This document shows, in pieces, positions 24,006-32,089 of a stretch of 59,576 nt of DNA. The notes below the pieces were generated by a model that was not told where the DNA came from, did no database searches, and saw nothing but the letters and a program-made list of their open reading frames with translations. The stretch's first letter is position 1, and the number at the start of each line of letters is the position of its first letter. The translations under genes were made by a program, and so were the position numbers. Origin of the DNA: an uncultured Lachnospiraceae bacterium (GTDB taxonomy: Bacteria > Bacillota > Clostridia > Lachnospirales > Lachnospiraceae); contig CATLGW010000013.1 of NCBI GenBank assembly GCA_949948715.1, positions 1 through 59,576 on the forward strand, written 5' to 3'.

Positions 24006-26315
24006 ATGGAAGGTTTGTATGAGCAGTATAAGAAGTATTGCCCACCCTTAAGTGAGCGCGAAAAGGCGCAGATCGAGAAGGACAAAAAGGAACGAGGGAT
24101 CTATAGTCACCAAAAGGAGACCGAGATCGGCTACGACAGGGCGGTGAAGTATCTGAATGAATGGAGGGACAAGGGGATGGTTTATCCGGACATCCCGGAT
24201 GCCGCGGAGCAGTTTCCGGGGATCGATCCCAAGGGGTGCTACACGGAGATCGACTTGGGCTATAAGGCGAGAGTACAAAAGCTGCTGGGAGCCTGCCAGA
24301 GTCGTCCTGCGCCCATCCGGGAATTTACGGAGACTTTCGTGGATAAAAAATTGAGGACGTTTATATTGGAGACTTTCTGTGCGAGGATCCAGGAGTACCG
24401 CGTGGCGCAGAAGCTGTCTCCCTCGCAGGGTGCAGCCAGCAGAAATGTGAGCAAGGAAGAGAGATATCAGATAATGCTGGAGAGAAGCCTGAAACATATC
24501 GAGGATGATCTTGGCGAATTGGAGTATATTAACGGCTTGAGCGACCGGGAGCCCAACTGGCAGGAGTTGTTGGCGAACGTTGGAAAGAAGGAAAAGCGTC
24601 GTGTGGCGGAGCTCTTGGAGAGCAGGAATGTTCCCGCTACTGCCGAACAGGGCCTCAAAATCAATTTTATGGATTTTGACAGCATAGTGGCGCAAAAGTA
24701 TTTTTCCAATCCCTTAAGCTTGGGGAAGGGGCCTGAGACGCTGCCCCAGGATGTGGCCAATGCGGCGTCGTTGGAGGGACTGTTGGACAGATATGCCTCC
24801 GCCACGGCGGACATGGTATTAAATCCGGCCTTTTCCAGGGGGGAAAAGGCCACAGCCGGCCATTTAAACCGGGTGGATTTGATTATTGTGGACGGAAGGA
24901 CGGTGGGGGAGATTCTGGCTGAGAGGGAACGAAACACCCCCAGGAAGTCCGATATAACTTTGGACGAGTACAGAAGGCAGCAGGCCAATGAGATCGTGGC
25001 TGCGGGGCTGATGGCAGGCAAGCGGGTGGAGGCATTCCTGCCGGACGAGAGGGGCAGGATACCCAAGGAGCCCATACAGATCACAAAGTCGGGATATGAG
25101 CCTTCACCCTTAAAAAAGGTGACTCTGAACGCTTGGGAAAGGCATTTTTCCAAGCATGGCTACTTTAAGGAAAAGGCTGCCAAGGCGGCGGAGTACCAGA
25201 AATTTATGGAGGCCAGGGAGAGGGTGCGGGTGAAAAACCAGAGCGTTTTGGGGAGTGATATGCTGAGATCTACAAGCGGAAACATAAAGGAAATGTTTTT
25301 CCGCAAATGGGTGGAGGATAACGGCCCTATTCCAGATTCAATGGCAGGGTCCTTCAGCACCGGACGGGGAGCTCTTACCACCACCACGGTTTGTGCCATG
25401 CTGAACGAGGGGTATAGTATGGAGGATATTCTGGATCCGGAGAAGTATGCCGAAGTAAAGCTTGCGGTGGGCGAACAGACGGCGAACAGGATGCGGGCGG
25501 ATGACAAGGAATGGATTGCTCATACGCTCTACTACGGGAGAAAGGCCCTGAACCGGGAGATGGATCGGCTTGCAGATTTCGATATTACCGACCCTGAACT
25601 GATGTTCTCAGAGAGGGCGGCGCCTTTGCGGTTTGCCGGCACGGTAACCTTCGATCTGAACCAGGAGGTCAACCGCATCAAGCCCCAGATGCTTGCCGAG
25701 GCGGAGAAGGATACCCCCGGCAGGGGAAAGCAGACCCTGGAGGAGCATTTCGAAACCGGCGACAGCGCCGCGGTTTATGTGTCCACGGCCTGCAAGGCCA
25801 TGGAAGCCATGGCAAGGTATTCGGAAGCGGCGCCGAAAGAACGTTCGGCTATGGTGGGACAGATCGCCAAATGGGAATATGCCCGCGGGATTTTTGCGCA
25901 GAGGCGGGCGGCCAATCCGCAGGCCAGGATTACGGGCATAGCGGAGGGGGTGGAATATATGGCGGTGGACAGCCTGGTGAGGAATGATTCGGCGTTTCAG
26001 GAGATGGATCAAAGATTGAGAACGGATGAAGAATTTGCGGCATCGGTGGGCAAGGCAATCTCAGGCGGGGAGCTGGGAAAGAGAATAAAGATTACCTTTG
26101 ACAGAAAGACCGCCAATACCACTTTCCGGATAGATTCCGAGAGGATCGAAAAGGCGGCTGCCAGGAACGTCAGACTGCGGAAGACGGTGCAAAAAAACGA
26201 GGCGGAGGAAGCCGAGAAACAGGCCAAGGAGGAACAGAAGGCTCAGGAGAAGGCTGCCAGGGAAAAACAAAAGGCCCAGGAAAAGGCGGCCAAGACCCCC
26301 GGCAGGAGACGGTAG
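24006..26315 (+). CDS. Large orphan protein with basic C-terminus, candidate secretion substrate
   Basis: A 769-residue soluble protein without signal peptide or membrane helix; I recognise no family. It begins MEGLYEQYKKYCPPLSERE and is largely helical. The central part has the segment SGNIKEMFFRKWVEDNGPIP. The last 45 residues are Lys/Glu/Ala/Gln repeats (EKAAREKQKAQEKAAK) ending TPGRRR, much like the preceding gene's end. No HUH, HxH or other relaxase motif was found. The ribosome site AAGGAGGAGG is excellent, and its own promoter lies about 90 bases upstream. A strong terminator follows. As the last gene of the right arm, with separate transcription and a basic tail, it is a candidate cargo of the machine. 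This is inference. Confidence 0.7.
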   Translation: MEGLYEQYKKYCPPLSEREKAQIEKDKKERGIYSHQKETEIGYDRAVKYLNEWRDKGMVYPDIPDAAEQFPGIDPKGCYTEIDLGYKARVQKLLGACQSRPAPIREFTETFVDKKLRTFILETFCARIQEYRVAQKLSPSQGAASRNVSKEERYQIMLERSLKHIEDDLGELEYINGLSDREPNWQELLANVGKKEKRRVAELLESRNVPATAEQGLKINFMDFDSIVAQKYFSNPLSLGKGPETLPQDVANAASLEGLLDRYASATADMVLNPAFSRGEKATAGHLNRVDLIIVDGRTVGEILAERERNTPRKSDITLDEYRRQQANEIVAAGLMAGKRVEAFLPDERGRIPKEPIQITKSGYEPSPLKKVTLNAWERHFSKHGYFKEKAAKAAEYQKFMEARERVRVKNQSVLGSDMLRSTSGNIKEMFFRKWVEDNGPIPDSMAGSFSTGRGALTTTTVCAMLNEGYSMEDILDPEKYAEVKLAVGEQTANRMRADDKEWIAHTLYYGRKALNREMDRLADFDITDPELMFSERAAPLRFAGTVTFDLNQEVNRIKPQMLAEAEKDTPGRGKQTLEEHFETGDSAAVYVSTACKAMEAMARYSEAAPKERSAMVGQIAKWEYARGIFAQRRAANPQARITGIAEGVEYMAVDSLVRNDSAFQEMDQRLRTDEEFAASVGKAISGGELGKRIKITFDRKTANTTFRIDSERIEKAAARNVRLRKTVQKNEAEEAEKQAKEEQKAQEKAAREKQKAQEKAAKTPGRRR

Positions 26316-26334
26316 ACAGTCGACAAAAAGCGGG

Positions 26335-26382
26335 AAAACTGCCCCGTGGGCGTAGCGCAAGCCGTCCAAGGGGCAGTTTTTT
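26335..26382 (+). terminator. Strong intrinsic terminator closing the secretion-like locus
   Basis: AAAACTGCCCC (26335-26345) pairs with GGGGCAGTTTT (26370-26380), followed by TT. The loop of 24 bases has its own small hairpin potential. Confidence 0.9.
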
Positions 26383-26792
26383 GCGGGAGAAAGGCAGTTC
26401 TTAAAGGTTTACGGCATCGCTTAAAAAGGGAGGACGTTTCACTGCGGGATGCCCCAGCGCTGATCTTTCGTTGCATAGGGCGAGCTCTAAGGCAATGTCC
26501 CAGAACGTGTTTTGTATTCTGTGGGAAAAGGTCAGAATACAGGCGTCAACCCCAGGCGCTTTCTCGTGGAACGCAGAATTGATAATTGCCCGTTCATTGT
26601 AGATTCTGGATGTACGAATTGCAAGAAATATTTGGGAAGGAGGTTGTCCTTTGCAGTCTTCAAGGATATAATAAGCGGTACGATGTTTTATGCAATGCGG
26701 GCATAAATGTCGTTTTAAGCAAGTATGTGGTCCCAAGAGCGGACAGTGCTGTGTGAGAAGGGTATGCAAAGGGCATGGGAGGGAGTTAAGGG
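26383..26792 (+). other. 410-base region without a convincing gene
   Basis: No coding frame here has a good start and ribosome site. A TTG-started frame at 26512-26706 encodes CTNCKKYLGRRLS and could be a gene remnant, and the long minus-strand frame 26401-26805 looks random. The stretch is more AT-rich than its neighbours. Its right part holds the promoter of the radical SAM gene. Confidence 0.4.
26644..26672 (+). promoter_or_regulatory. Promoter of the radical SAM gene
   Basis: TTGTCC (26644-26649), 17-base spacer, perfect TATAAT (26667-26672), about 120 bases before the ATG at 26793. Confidence 0.6.
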
Positions 26793-27671
26793 ATGCACTA
26801 CACAAAGGCGAAGGGAATCTTGTCGGCCAAAAACGGAATGAATCTGTACAGAGGCTGCACCCACGGGTGTATTTACTGTGATTCCAGGAGCAAATGCTAC
26901 CATATGGAGCATGACTTTGAGGATATCGAGGTCAAGGAGAACGCCATAGAGCTGTTGGAGAGCGCCCTGAAGCGTAAGCGCAATAAATGCATGATCGGAA
27001 CGGGTTCCATGACGGATCCCTATATTCCCTTGGAGAGGGAGATCGGGAATGTCAGAAAGGCGCTGTCCCTGATAGAGCGGTATGGCTTCGGCTTCACCGT
27101 GATCACAAAGTCCTGCGGAATTCTGCGGGACATGGATCTGTTGACACAGATCAACGAAAAGGCGAAATGCGTGGTTCAGATGACCCTTACCACCTGTGAC
27201 GAAGGTCTGTGCCGGAAGTTAGAGCCCCATGTGAGCACCACCAGGGAGCGCTTCGAGGCCCTGAAGGAGTTTCGAGACGCAGGAGTCCCAACGGTGGTGT
27301 GGCTCTCCCCGATCCTTCCCTATCTCAACGACACGGAGGAAAATATTTCCGGCATTCTGGATATGTGCGCGGAAGCGAAGGTGTACGGGATACTCTGTTT
27401 CGGCATGGGCCTGACCCTGAGAGAGGGTAATCGGGAGTATTTTTACGAGCGGCTGGACGCTCTGTTTCCCCATTTGAAGGAAAGATATATTCGGGAATAC
27501 GGCAATCAATATATGGTGGGCAGTCCTCACAACGCGAGGCTGATGGAGCTGTTTCATCGAAAATGCGGTCAATACGGGATGGTCCATGACAACGATCAGA
27601 TTTTTAATTATCTGAGCAGGTTTGAGCAGAAGGAGGACGGGAGGCAGCTTTGTCTGTGGGATTATGCTTAA
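26793..27671 (+). CDS. Radical SAM protein, SPL-like family
   Basis: A 292-residue iron-sulfur enzyme. The cluster motif CTHGCIYCD gives C22, C26 and C29 in a CxxxCxxC pattern that binds a [4Fe-4S] cluster and S-adenosylmethionine. The start (KGILSAKNGMNLYRGCTHGC) and the later GTGSMTDPYIPLE segment match the family often labelled SPL or Rv2578c-like radical SAM. True spore photoproduct lyases are longer, so the reaction is unknown. GGAGGGAG precedes the ATG. Its stop overlaps the stop of the convergent GNAT gene by four bases around CTTAAG. It is a single-gene unit with its own promoter. Confidence 0.85.
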   Translation: MHYTKAKGILSAKNGMNLYRGCTHGCIYCDSRSKCYHMEHDFEDIEVKENAIELLESALKRKRNKCMIGTGSMTDPYIPLEREIGNVRKALSLIERYGFGFTVITKSCGILRDMDLLTQINEKAKCVVQMTLTTCDEGLCRKLEPHVSTTRERFEALKEFRDAGVPTVVWLSPILPYLNDTEENISGILDMCAEAKVYGILCFGMGLTLREGNREYFYERLDALFPHLKERYIREYGNQYMVGSPHNARLMELFHRKCGQYGMVHDNDQIFNYLSRFEQKEDGRQLCLWDYA

Positions 27672-28207
27672 GCTTTTGGAGAGGTATGCTTTCCTATGAT
27701 CTTTTCCATGTAAATCATGTTGTACCAGCGGTTAAATTTGTATCCGCAGTTATGAAATTCTCCGATTTTTGCGTAGCCTAAATGCTCGTGAAACGCTGCG
27801 CTGTTTTTGGTGAGATATTCGTCGTCCTCCGTCGGATAGCCGATGCAGGCGTACAAATTCAGAATTCCCAGCTCCCTCAATTTATCCTCCAGCTTTTCGT
27901 ACAGCTTTCGTCCCAGCCCGCGCTTTTGCGCGCCGGGTGAGAGGTAGATGGTCATTTCCGCCGACCATTGATAGGCTGCCCTTTCGTGGAATGCCCCTGC
28001 ATAGGCGTATCCCATGATTCTGTGATCCTCCAGAACGCACAGGTAAGGATATTTTTCCAGGATGTGAATCATCCGCCCCCTGAATTCCGCCAGGGTGGGC
28101 GGTTCGTATTCGAAGGTTACCGCCGTGTATCTCACATAGTGCGAATAGATTTCCAATAGCGCCTCCGCGTCCCGTGTTGTGGCGGTTCTGATTTCAATAT
28201 TTTCCAT
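27668..28207 (-). CDS. GNAT N-acetyltransferase, phosphinothricin acetyltransferase-like
   Basis: A 179-residue cytoplasmic acetyltransferase that transfers acetyl from acetyl-CoA to an amine. It starts IEIRTATTRDAEALLEIY, typical of the Pat/Bar branch. Features include VTFEYEPPTLAEFRGR and the acetyl-CoA loop in YLSPGAQKRGLGRKLYE (Q/RxxGxG/A). NSAAFHEHLGYAKIGEFHNCGYKF is the usual C-terminal GNAT segment. Substrates of the family include phosphinothricin and methionine sulfoximine. The real substrate here is unknown. The ribosome site GGAGG is well spaced. Monocistronic, convergent with the radical SAM gene. Confidence 0.88.
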   Translation of the reverse strand: MENIEIRTATTRDAEALLEIYSHYVRYTAVTFEYEPPTLAEFRGRMIHILEKYPYLCVLEDHRIMGYAYAGAFHERAAYQWSAEMTIYLSPGAQKRGLGRKLYEKLEDKLRELGILNLYACIGYPTEDDEYLTKNSAAFHEHLGYAKIGEFHNCGYKFNRWYNMIYMEKIIGKHTSPKA

Positions 28208-28362
28208 GATACCTCCGCGGTTTTCGAGCCTTCCGTTCCCGGCAAAGCGATCTTTCCCGGGAGTTTTCTCCCCACTGTTTTTCCCCGGTTACCTTTTCGC
28301 TTTTTTGGTTCCTTCTTAAACTTTTCCGGCAGTATATATCGCGCCGCAATTTTACTTTTTTC

Positions 28363-28371
28363 AGTATATCA
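28363..28371 (-). promoter_or_regulatory. Possible extended -10 promoter of the GNAT gene
   Basis: On the minus strand TGATATACT forms an extended -10 about 155 bases before the ATG. No good -35 is seen. The surrounding 28208-28447 stretch is pyrimidine-rich on the plus strand and shows no gene. Confidence 0.3.
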
Positions 28372-28447
28372 TAGGGGACAGAAAAAGGATATGCCAGAAA
28401 CGGCAAAATTAGATTGTGGCATATCACACGGCGGGTGTGGGCAGGGG

Positions 28448-28476
28448 TTGACAGAGAGAAAAAAGTGCAGTAAAAT
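28448..28476 (+). promoter_or_regulatory. Promoter of the padR operon
   Basis: A perfect TTGACA (28448-28453), 17-base spacer and TAAAAT (28471-28476). The -10 abuts and overlaps the palindromic operator. Confidence 0.8.
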
Positions 28477-28505
28477 ATATCAGGTTGATATATCAAAGTG
28501 ATATA
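28475..28505 (+). promoter_or_regulatory. Tandem palindromic operator, likely bound by the PadR regulator
   Basis: Two overlapping perfect palindromes: ATATATCA-GGT-TGATATAT (28475-28493) and TATATCA-AAG-TGATATA (28489-28505). They begin at the -10 box and span the start point of the padR promoter. Binding here should block transcription, which fits autorepression by the gene that follows. Confidence 0.7.
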
Positions 28506-28526
28506 AGTTACAGAGAGGGAAAGGGC

Positions 28527-29066
28527 ATGGCGAGTGAAAAAAGGATTGACTGCGTGATTCTGGGCCTGTTGAGTCATGAAGATTTGACGGGCTATGAGAT
28601 TAAGAAAAGAATGGATACCGCTCTTAAATATTTCTGGAGCGCAAGCTACGGCAGCATATACCCTGCCCTGAGCGATCTGGTGAGCCGGGGACTGGCTGTC
28701 AAAAGGGAGGATGGGGAAAGTGGAAGACACAGGCTGATCTATACCATCACGGATGCCGGGCGGGATTATCTGAGAAACTGGCTTGCCTTGCCTGTCCTGA
28801 AGGACGAAATTCGTTATGAAACCCTGTTGAAATTATTCTTTGGAAAGGAGCAGGGCCCCGGGCAGGCGATCTCCCATATTGAAGCCCTTGAGAAAAAGTT
28901 TCGGGGGGAGCTGCCCTATCTTTTGAGCGCGGAGAAAATCCTGAAGGAAAGTCTGGGCGACGATACCGCTCACAAATATTATCTTCTTACGGCGGAGTTT
29001 GGAATCAAAATGTACCGCGCCTGTCTGGAATGGTGCGGAGAGGCGAAACAGCTCTTGGCGGAATGA
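28527..29066 (+). CDS. PadR-family transcriptional regulator
   Basis: A 179-residue dimeric repressor. Residues 1-85 form the PadR winged helix (VILGLLSHEDLTGYEIKKRM, SYGSIYPALSDLVSRGL). Residues 90-179 form the helical dimerisation domain of the longer PadR group (VirAct-alpha-C type). The frame is open from 28485, but GAGAGGGAAAGGG before ATG 28527 fixes the start, and the upstream residues would lie within the operator. PadR regulators usually repress themselves and a neighbouring efflux or membrane gene. Here the next gene is a small membrane protein. Confidence 0.9.
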   Translation: MASEKRIDCVILGLLSHEDLTGYEIKKRMDTALKYFWSASYGSIYPALSDLVSRGLAVKREDGESGRHRLIYTITDAGRDYLRNWLALPVLKDEIRYETLLKLFFGKEQGPGQAISHIEALEKKFRGELPYLLSAEKILKESLGDDTAHKYYLLTAEFGIKMYRACLEWCGEAKQLLAE

Positions 29067-29122
29067 GGGGGCGCCGCAAATGGAAAGTCCGGAGAGTGGA
29101 AATCGGAAAGGAAGGTTTATAA

Positions 29123-29590
29123 ATGCTGGGACATTTTGGGTTTTCTTATGTAGGATTTTTCTTTTTACTGCTTTTGTTTATTCCCAATATGCTTTGGGCG
29201 GGAAGAAAGCCCCGGGGATATTCCCCGCAAAATGAAAATAAAATACTTGCGCTGCTTGAGAGAGCGGGGGAAGCGCTGACCTGCTGCTGTGCCCTGATAT
29301 TTTCCGATTTCAACCTCCACAAGTGGACCGGCCGGTCCTGGTGGCTGGCGGGGGCTTTTGTCCTCATGGCCATGTATGAGCTGTGGTGGGTCCGTTATTT
29401 TCGAAGCGAGCGCAGCCTTGAAGACTTTTACAGTGATTTCCTGTTTGTGCCCCTGGCCGGAGCAACCCTGCCGGTCCTGGCGTTCTTTATGCTGGGAATG
29501 TACGGCAGGGTTTTGTGGATGTTGCTTTCGGTATTGATCCTGGGGGTGGGGCACATCGGAATCCATCTGCAGCACAGAAGGGAGCTCTGA
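29123..29590 (+). CDS. Small four-helix membrane protein in the padR operon
   Basis: A 155-residue integral membrane protein with hydrophobic stretches near residues 8-26 (VGFFFLLLLFIPNMLWA), 47-62, 72-88, and 106-150 (two helices). I do not recognise a family. It lies 56 bases after padR with an AAGGAAGG ribosome site, so it is likely the regulated target. PadR-controlled membrane proteins are often linked to efflux or envelope stress, but this one has no transporter motif that I can see. Confidence 0.7.
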   Translation: MLGHFGFSYVGFFFLLLLFIPNMLWAGRKPRGYSPQNENKILALLERAGEALTCCCALIFSDFNLHKWTGRSWWLAGAFVLMAMYELWWVRYFRSERSLEDFYSDFLFVPLAGATLPVLAFFMLGMYGRVLWMLLSVLILGVGHIGIHLQHRREL

Positions 29591-29672
29591 AAGACTCTAA
29601 AAATACCCCGGGAGAACAGAAACTGCAGGACGGCAAAGACTATCCTGTCAGGATGGAAGAAAATAGATGATT

Positions 29673-29700
29673 TTGCCCTTAAAATGTGGTAGGATAAAAG
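29673..29700 (+). promoter_or_regulatory. Possible promoter of the HD-domain gene
   Basis: TTGCCC (29673-29678), 16-base spacer, TAAAAG (29695-29700), about 65 bases before ATG 29766. Confidence 0.4.
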
Positions 29701-29765
29701 GGTATTGCAAAAACTTGCAGCGACGAAATTTACAGTGCCGTTTGCACGGCGGAATGAGAGGAAAT

Positions 29766-30341
29766 ATGGAAAAGAAATTGGCAAGAGAGGAAGCCTGGGA
29801 GCTTCTCACAGAATATGTCAAGACCGAGTCCCTGCTAAATCACGCTTTGACGGTGGAGGCCGTCATGTGCCATTTCGCCCGCCTGAACGGAGAGGACGAG
29901 GAGGTGTGGGGCGTGGCAGGACTTCTGCACGACCTGGACTATGAGAAATATCCGGAGGAGCACTGCGAAAAGGCCGGGGAAATCATGGAGGAGAGAGGCG
30001 TAGACCCGGTGTATATCCGGGCCATGAAATGCCATGGATACGGCATCTGCACCGACACAAGGCCTGAGAGCAAAATGGAAAAGGTATTGTACACCATAGA
30101 CGAGCTGACGGGGCTGATCCATGCGGCCTGCCTGATGCGCCCCTCAAAGAGCGTGCTGGATCTTGAGGTCAAATCCGTGAAGAAGAAATTTAAGGATAAG
30201 GGCTTCGCCGCCGGGGTCAACCGGGACGTGATAAAAAGCGGCTGCGATATGCTTCAGATGGAACTGGACGAGGTGATACAGGAGACCGTTTTGGGTATGC
30301 GGGAGAGAGCGGAGGAAATCGGGCTGAAGGGAAATCTCTGA
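29766..30341 (+). CDS. HD-domain metal-dependent hydrolase
   Basis: A 191-residue cytoplasmic phosphohydrolase of the HDIG type. Metal ligands visible are H26, H55-D56 (LLHDLDYEKYPEEHC) and D112 (TIDELTGLI). The first frame start is 33 codons upstream, but GAGAGG before ATG 29766 marks the natural start. The substrate of this small HD group is not known; relatives act on nucleotides or phospho-esters. It has its own weak promoter and stands alone between the padR pair and the arginine genes. Confidence 0.85.
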   Translation: MEKKLAREEAWELLTEYVKTESLLNHALTVEAVMCHFARLNGEDEEVWGVAGLLHDLDYEKYPEEHCEKAGEIMEERGVDPVYIRAMKCHGYGICTDTRPESKMEKVLYTIDELTGLIHAACLMRPSKSVLDLEVKSVKKKFKDKGFAAGVNRDVIKSGCDMLQMELDEVIQETVLGMRERAEEIGLKGNL

Positions 30342-30440
30342 GGACGGCGGCGACAGTTGGGACAGGGCGTTATACTGTTACGCCGGCGGGTTTACGCCAG
30401 TGCCATATGCTATAAAAACAGTGGACATTTGCCGAAAAAG

Positions 30441-30470
30441 TGGTATGATAACAGAATGAATGTATATTGC
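30441..30470 (+). promoter_or_regulatory. Promoter and possible ARG box of the arginine operon
   Basis: TGGTATGAT (30441-30449) is an extended -10 without a good -35. Just downstream TGAATGTATATTGC (30457-30470) resembles an ArgR half-site pair (TGAAT...ATT). A site here would let arginine repress the operon, as in other Firmicutes. The operator match is only partial. Confidence 0.35.
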
Positions 30471-30505
30471 CCACGGATTCGGGAAACAAACGGAGGAACA
30501 GGAAA

Positions 30506-31564
30506 ATGATAAAGGCGGGAATCATCGGAGCGACAGGATATGCGGGAGGAGAGCTGGTCAGGATACTGCTGGGCCACAGGGAGGCGGAAATCCTCTGGTA
30601 CGGTTCCCGAAGCTACATAGATCAGAAATACGGAAGCGTCTATCAGAATATGTTCCGGCTGGTGGAGGATGTCTGTAAGGACGACAATCTGAAGGAGCTG
30701 GCAGGACAGGTGGACGTGATTTTCACCGCCACCCCTCAGGGGTTTTTGGCAGGAATTTTGACGGAGGAAATTCTCTCCCGGGTAAAGATTGTGGATTTGT
30801 CCGCGGATTACCGCATCAAGGATGTGGCGGTCTACGAGAAATGGTACGGGATAGAACATAAATCACCTCAGTTTATAGAGGAGGCGGTGTACGGACTCTG
30901 CGAGATCAACCGGGACCGGATCACGGACGGGACCCGCCTGGTTGCCAACCCGGGCTGCTACACCACCTGTTCCATTCTCACGGCCTATCCCCTGGTAAGG
31001 GAGGGGCTGATCGACCCGGGCACTCTCATTGTGGACGCCAAATCCGGCACATCCGGTGCGGGAAGGGGGGCCAAGGTGCCCAATCTCTACTGTGAGGTGA
31101 ATGAGAGTATCAAGGCCTACGGCGTGGCCGGCCACCGCCATACCCCGGAGATCGAGGAGCAGCTCGGGTATGCGGCAGGCTGTCCCGTGACCGTCAATTT
31201 TACGCCCCATCTGGTTCCCATGAACCGCGGAATCCTGGTGACGGAGTACGCCTCCCTCAAGAGAAAAAAGGACGGTTCCCTTCCCGCCTGGGAGGAGCTG
31301 AGAGCCGCTTATGACAGGTGTTACGGGCAGGAGAGATTTGTCCGTGTGCTGGACCGGGGCGTCTGTCCGGAGACCCGTTGGGTGGAGGGCAGCAACTATG
31401 TGGATGTAAACTTTGTCATTGACGAACGGACGGGGAGGGTCATTATGATGGGCGCCCTGGACAACTTGGTGAAGGGTGCCGCCGGACAGGCGGTGCAGAA
31501 CATGAATCTGCTGTTTGGCCTGCCGGAGGAGGAGGGACTTACCATGCCCCCCTGCTTCCCTTAA
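30506..31564 (+). CDS. argC: N-acetyl-gamma-glutamyl-phosphate reductase
   Basis: Third step of arginine synthesis: NADPH-dependent reduction of N-acetylglutamyl phosphate to the semialdehyde. The Rossmann loop GATGYAGGELVR begins at residue 8. The catalytic cysteine is C151 in VANPGCYTT, and HRHTPEIEEQLG and GSNYVDVNFV are family motifs. Length 352 is typical. GGAGGA precedes ATG 30506; an upstream in-frame start at 30467 lacks a ribosome site. First gene of the arginine operon. Confidence 0.97.
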   Translation: MIKAGIIGATGYAGGELVRILLGHREAEILWYGSRSYIDQKYGSVYQNMFRLVEDVCKDDNLKELAGQVDVIFTATPQGFLAGILTEEILSRVKIVDLSADYRIKDVAVYEKWYGIEHKSPQFIEEAVYGLCEINRDRITDGTRLVANPGCYTTCSILTAYPLVREGLIDPGTLIVDAKSGTSGAGRGAKVPNLYCEVNESIKAYGVAGHRHTPEIEEQLGYAAGCPVTVNFTPHLVPMNRGILVTEYASLKRKKDGSLPAWEELRAAYDRCYGQERFVRVLDRGVCPETRWVEGSNYVDVNFVIDERTGRVIMMGALDNLVKGAAGQAVQNMNLLFGLPEEEGLTMPPCFP

Positions 31565-31618
31565 GGCCGGCGCGGGAGCCCGGGGAGGCAGAGAACGATC
31601 AGACAGGAATGGTGGAAT

Positions 31619-32080
31619 ATGGATAAAAAATATACGGTCAGGACTATGGCCATAGAAGACTACCCGGGGCTCCGCGCCCTGTGGATGACCATAAAGGGAT
31701 TTGGCATCCGGAGCATCGACGACTCCAGGGAGGGGGTGGCGCGCTTTATCGCACGCAATCCCGGCACCAGCGTGGTGGCGGTGTCGGAGGACGGGGCCGT
31801 GGTGGGGGGGATTCTCTGCGGTCACGACGGACGCAGGGGCTGCCTGTATCATGTGTGTGTGCGAGCCGACTACAGACGGCTTGGCATCGGCAAGGCCATG
31901 GTGGTGCACTGCATGAACGCCCTGCGGGCGGAGCAGGTAAACAAGGTAAGTCTGATCGCCTTCACCCAAAACGATGTGGGAAACGCGTTCTGGAACCGCA
32001 TCGGCTGGACTAGGCGGGAGGATTTGAATTATTATGATTTCACCTTAAATGAAGAAAATATTACTGCTTTTAACCAGTGA
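31619..32080 (+). CDS. GNAT acetyltransferase inside the arginine operon
   Basis: A 153-residue acetyl-CoA-dependent enzyme. The cofactor-binding segment is VRADYRRLGIGKAMV (RxxGxG) and NDVGNAFWNRIGWTRRED is the usual C-terminal strand-helix. It lies between argC and argJ, 54 bases after argC and 9 bases before argJ, all in one direction. It might acetylate glutamate or a related amino acid as a short ArgA-like enzyme, but ArgJ already supplies acetylglutamate. The substrate is not shown by the sequence. Confidence 0.82.
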   Translation: MDKKYTVRTMAIEDYPGLRALWMTIKGFGIRSIDDSREGVARFIARNPGTSVVAVSEDGAVVGGILCGHDGRRGCLYHVCVRADYRRLGIGKAMVVHCMNALRAEQVNKVSLIAFTQNDVGNAFWNRIGWTRREDLNYYDFTLNEENITAFNQ

Positions 32081-32089
32081 CAGGAGGAT

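Noticed and set aside
12984..26315. Integrative conjugative element
   Set aside because: No relaxase, integrase, oriT-like repeats, attachment sites or replication genes were seen between the flanking terminators.
26401..26805. Minus-strand frame of 134 codons
   Set aside because: No ribosome site and no recognisable motif. It overlaps the start of the radical SAM gene.
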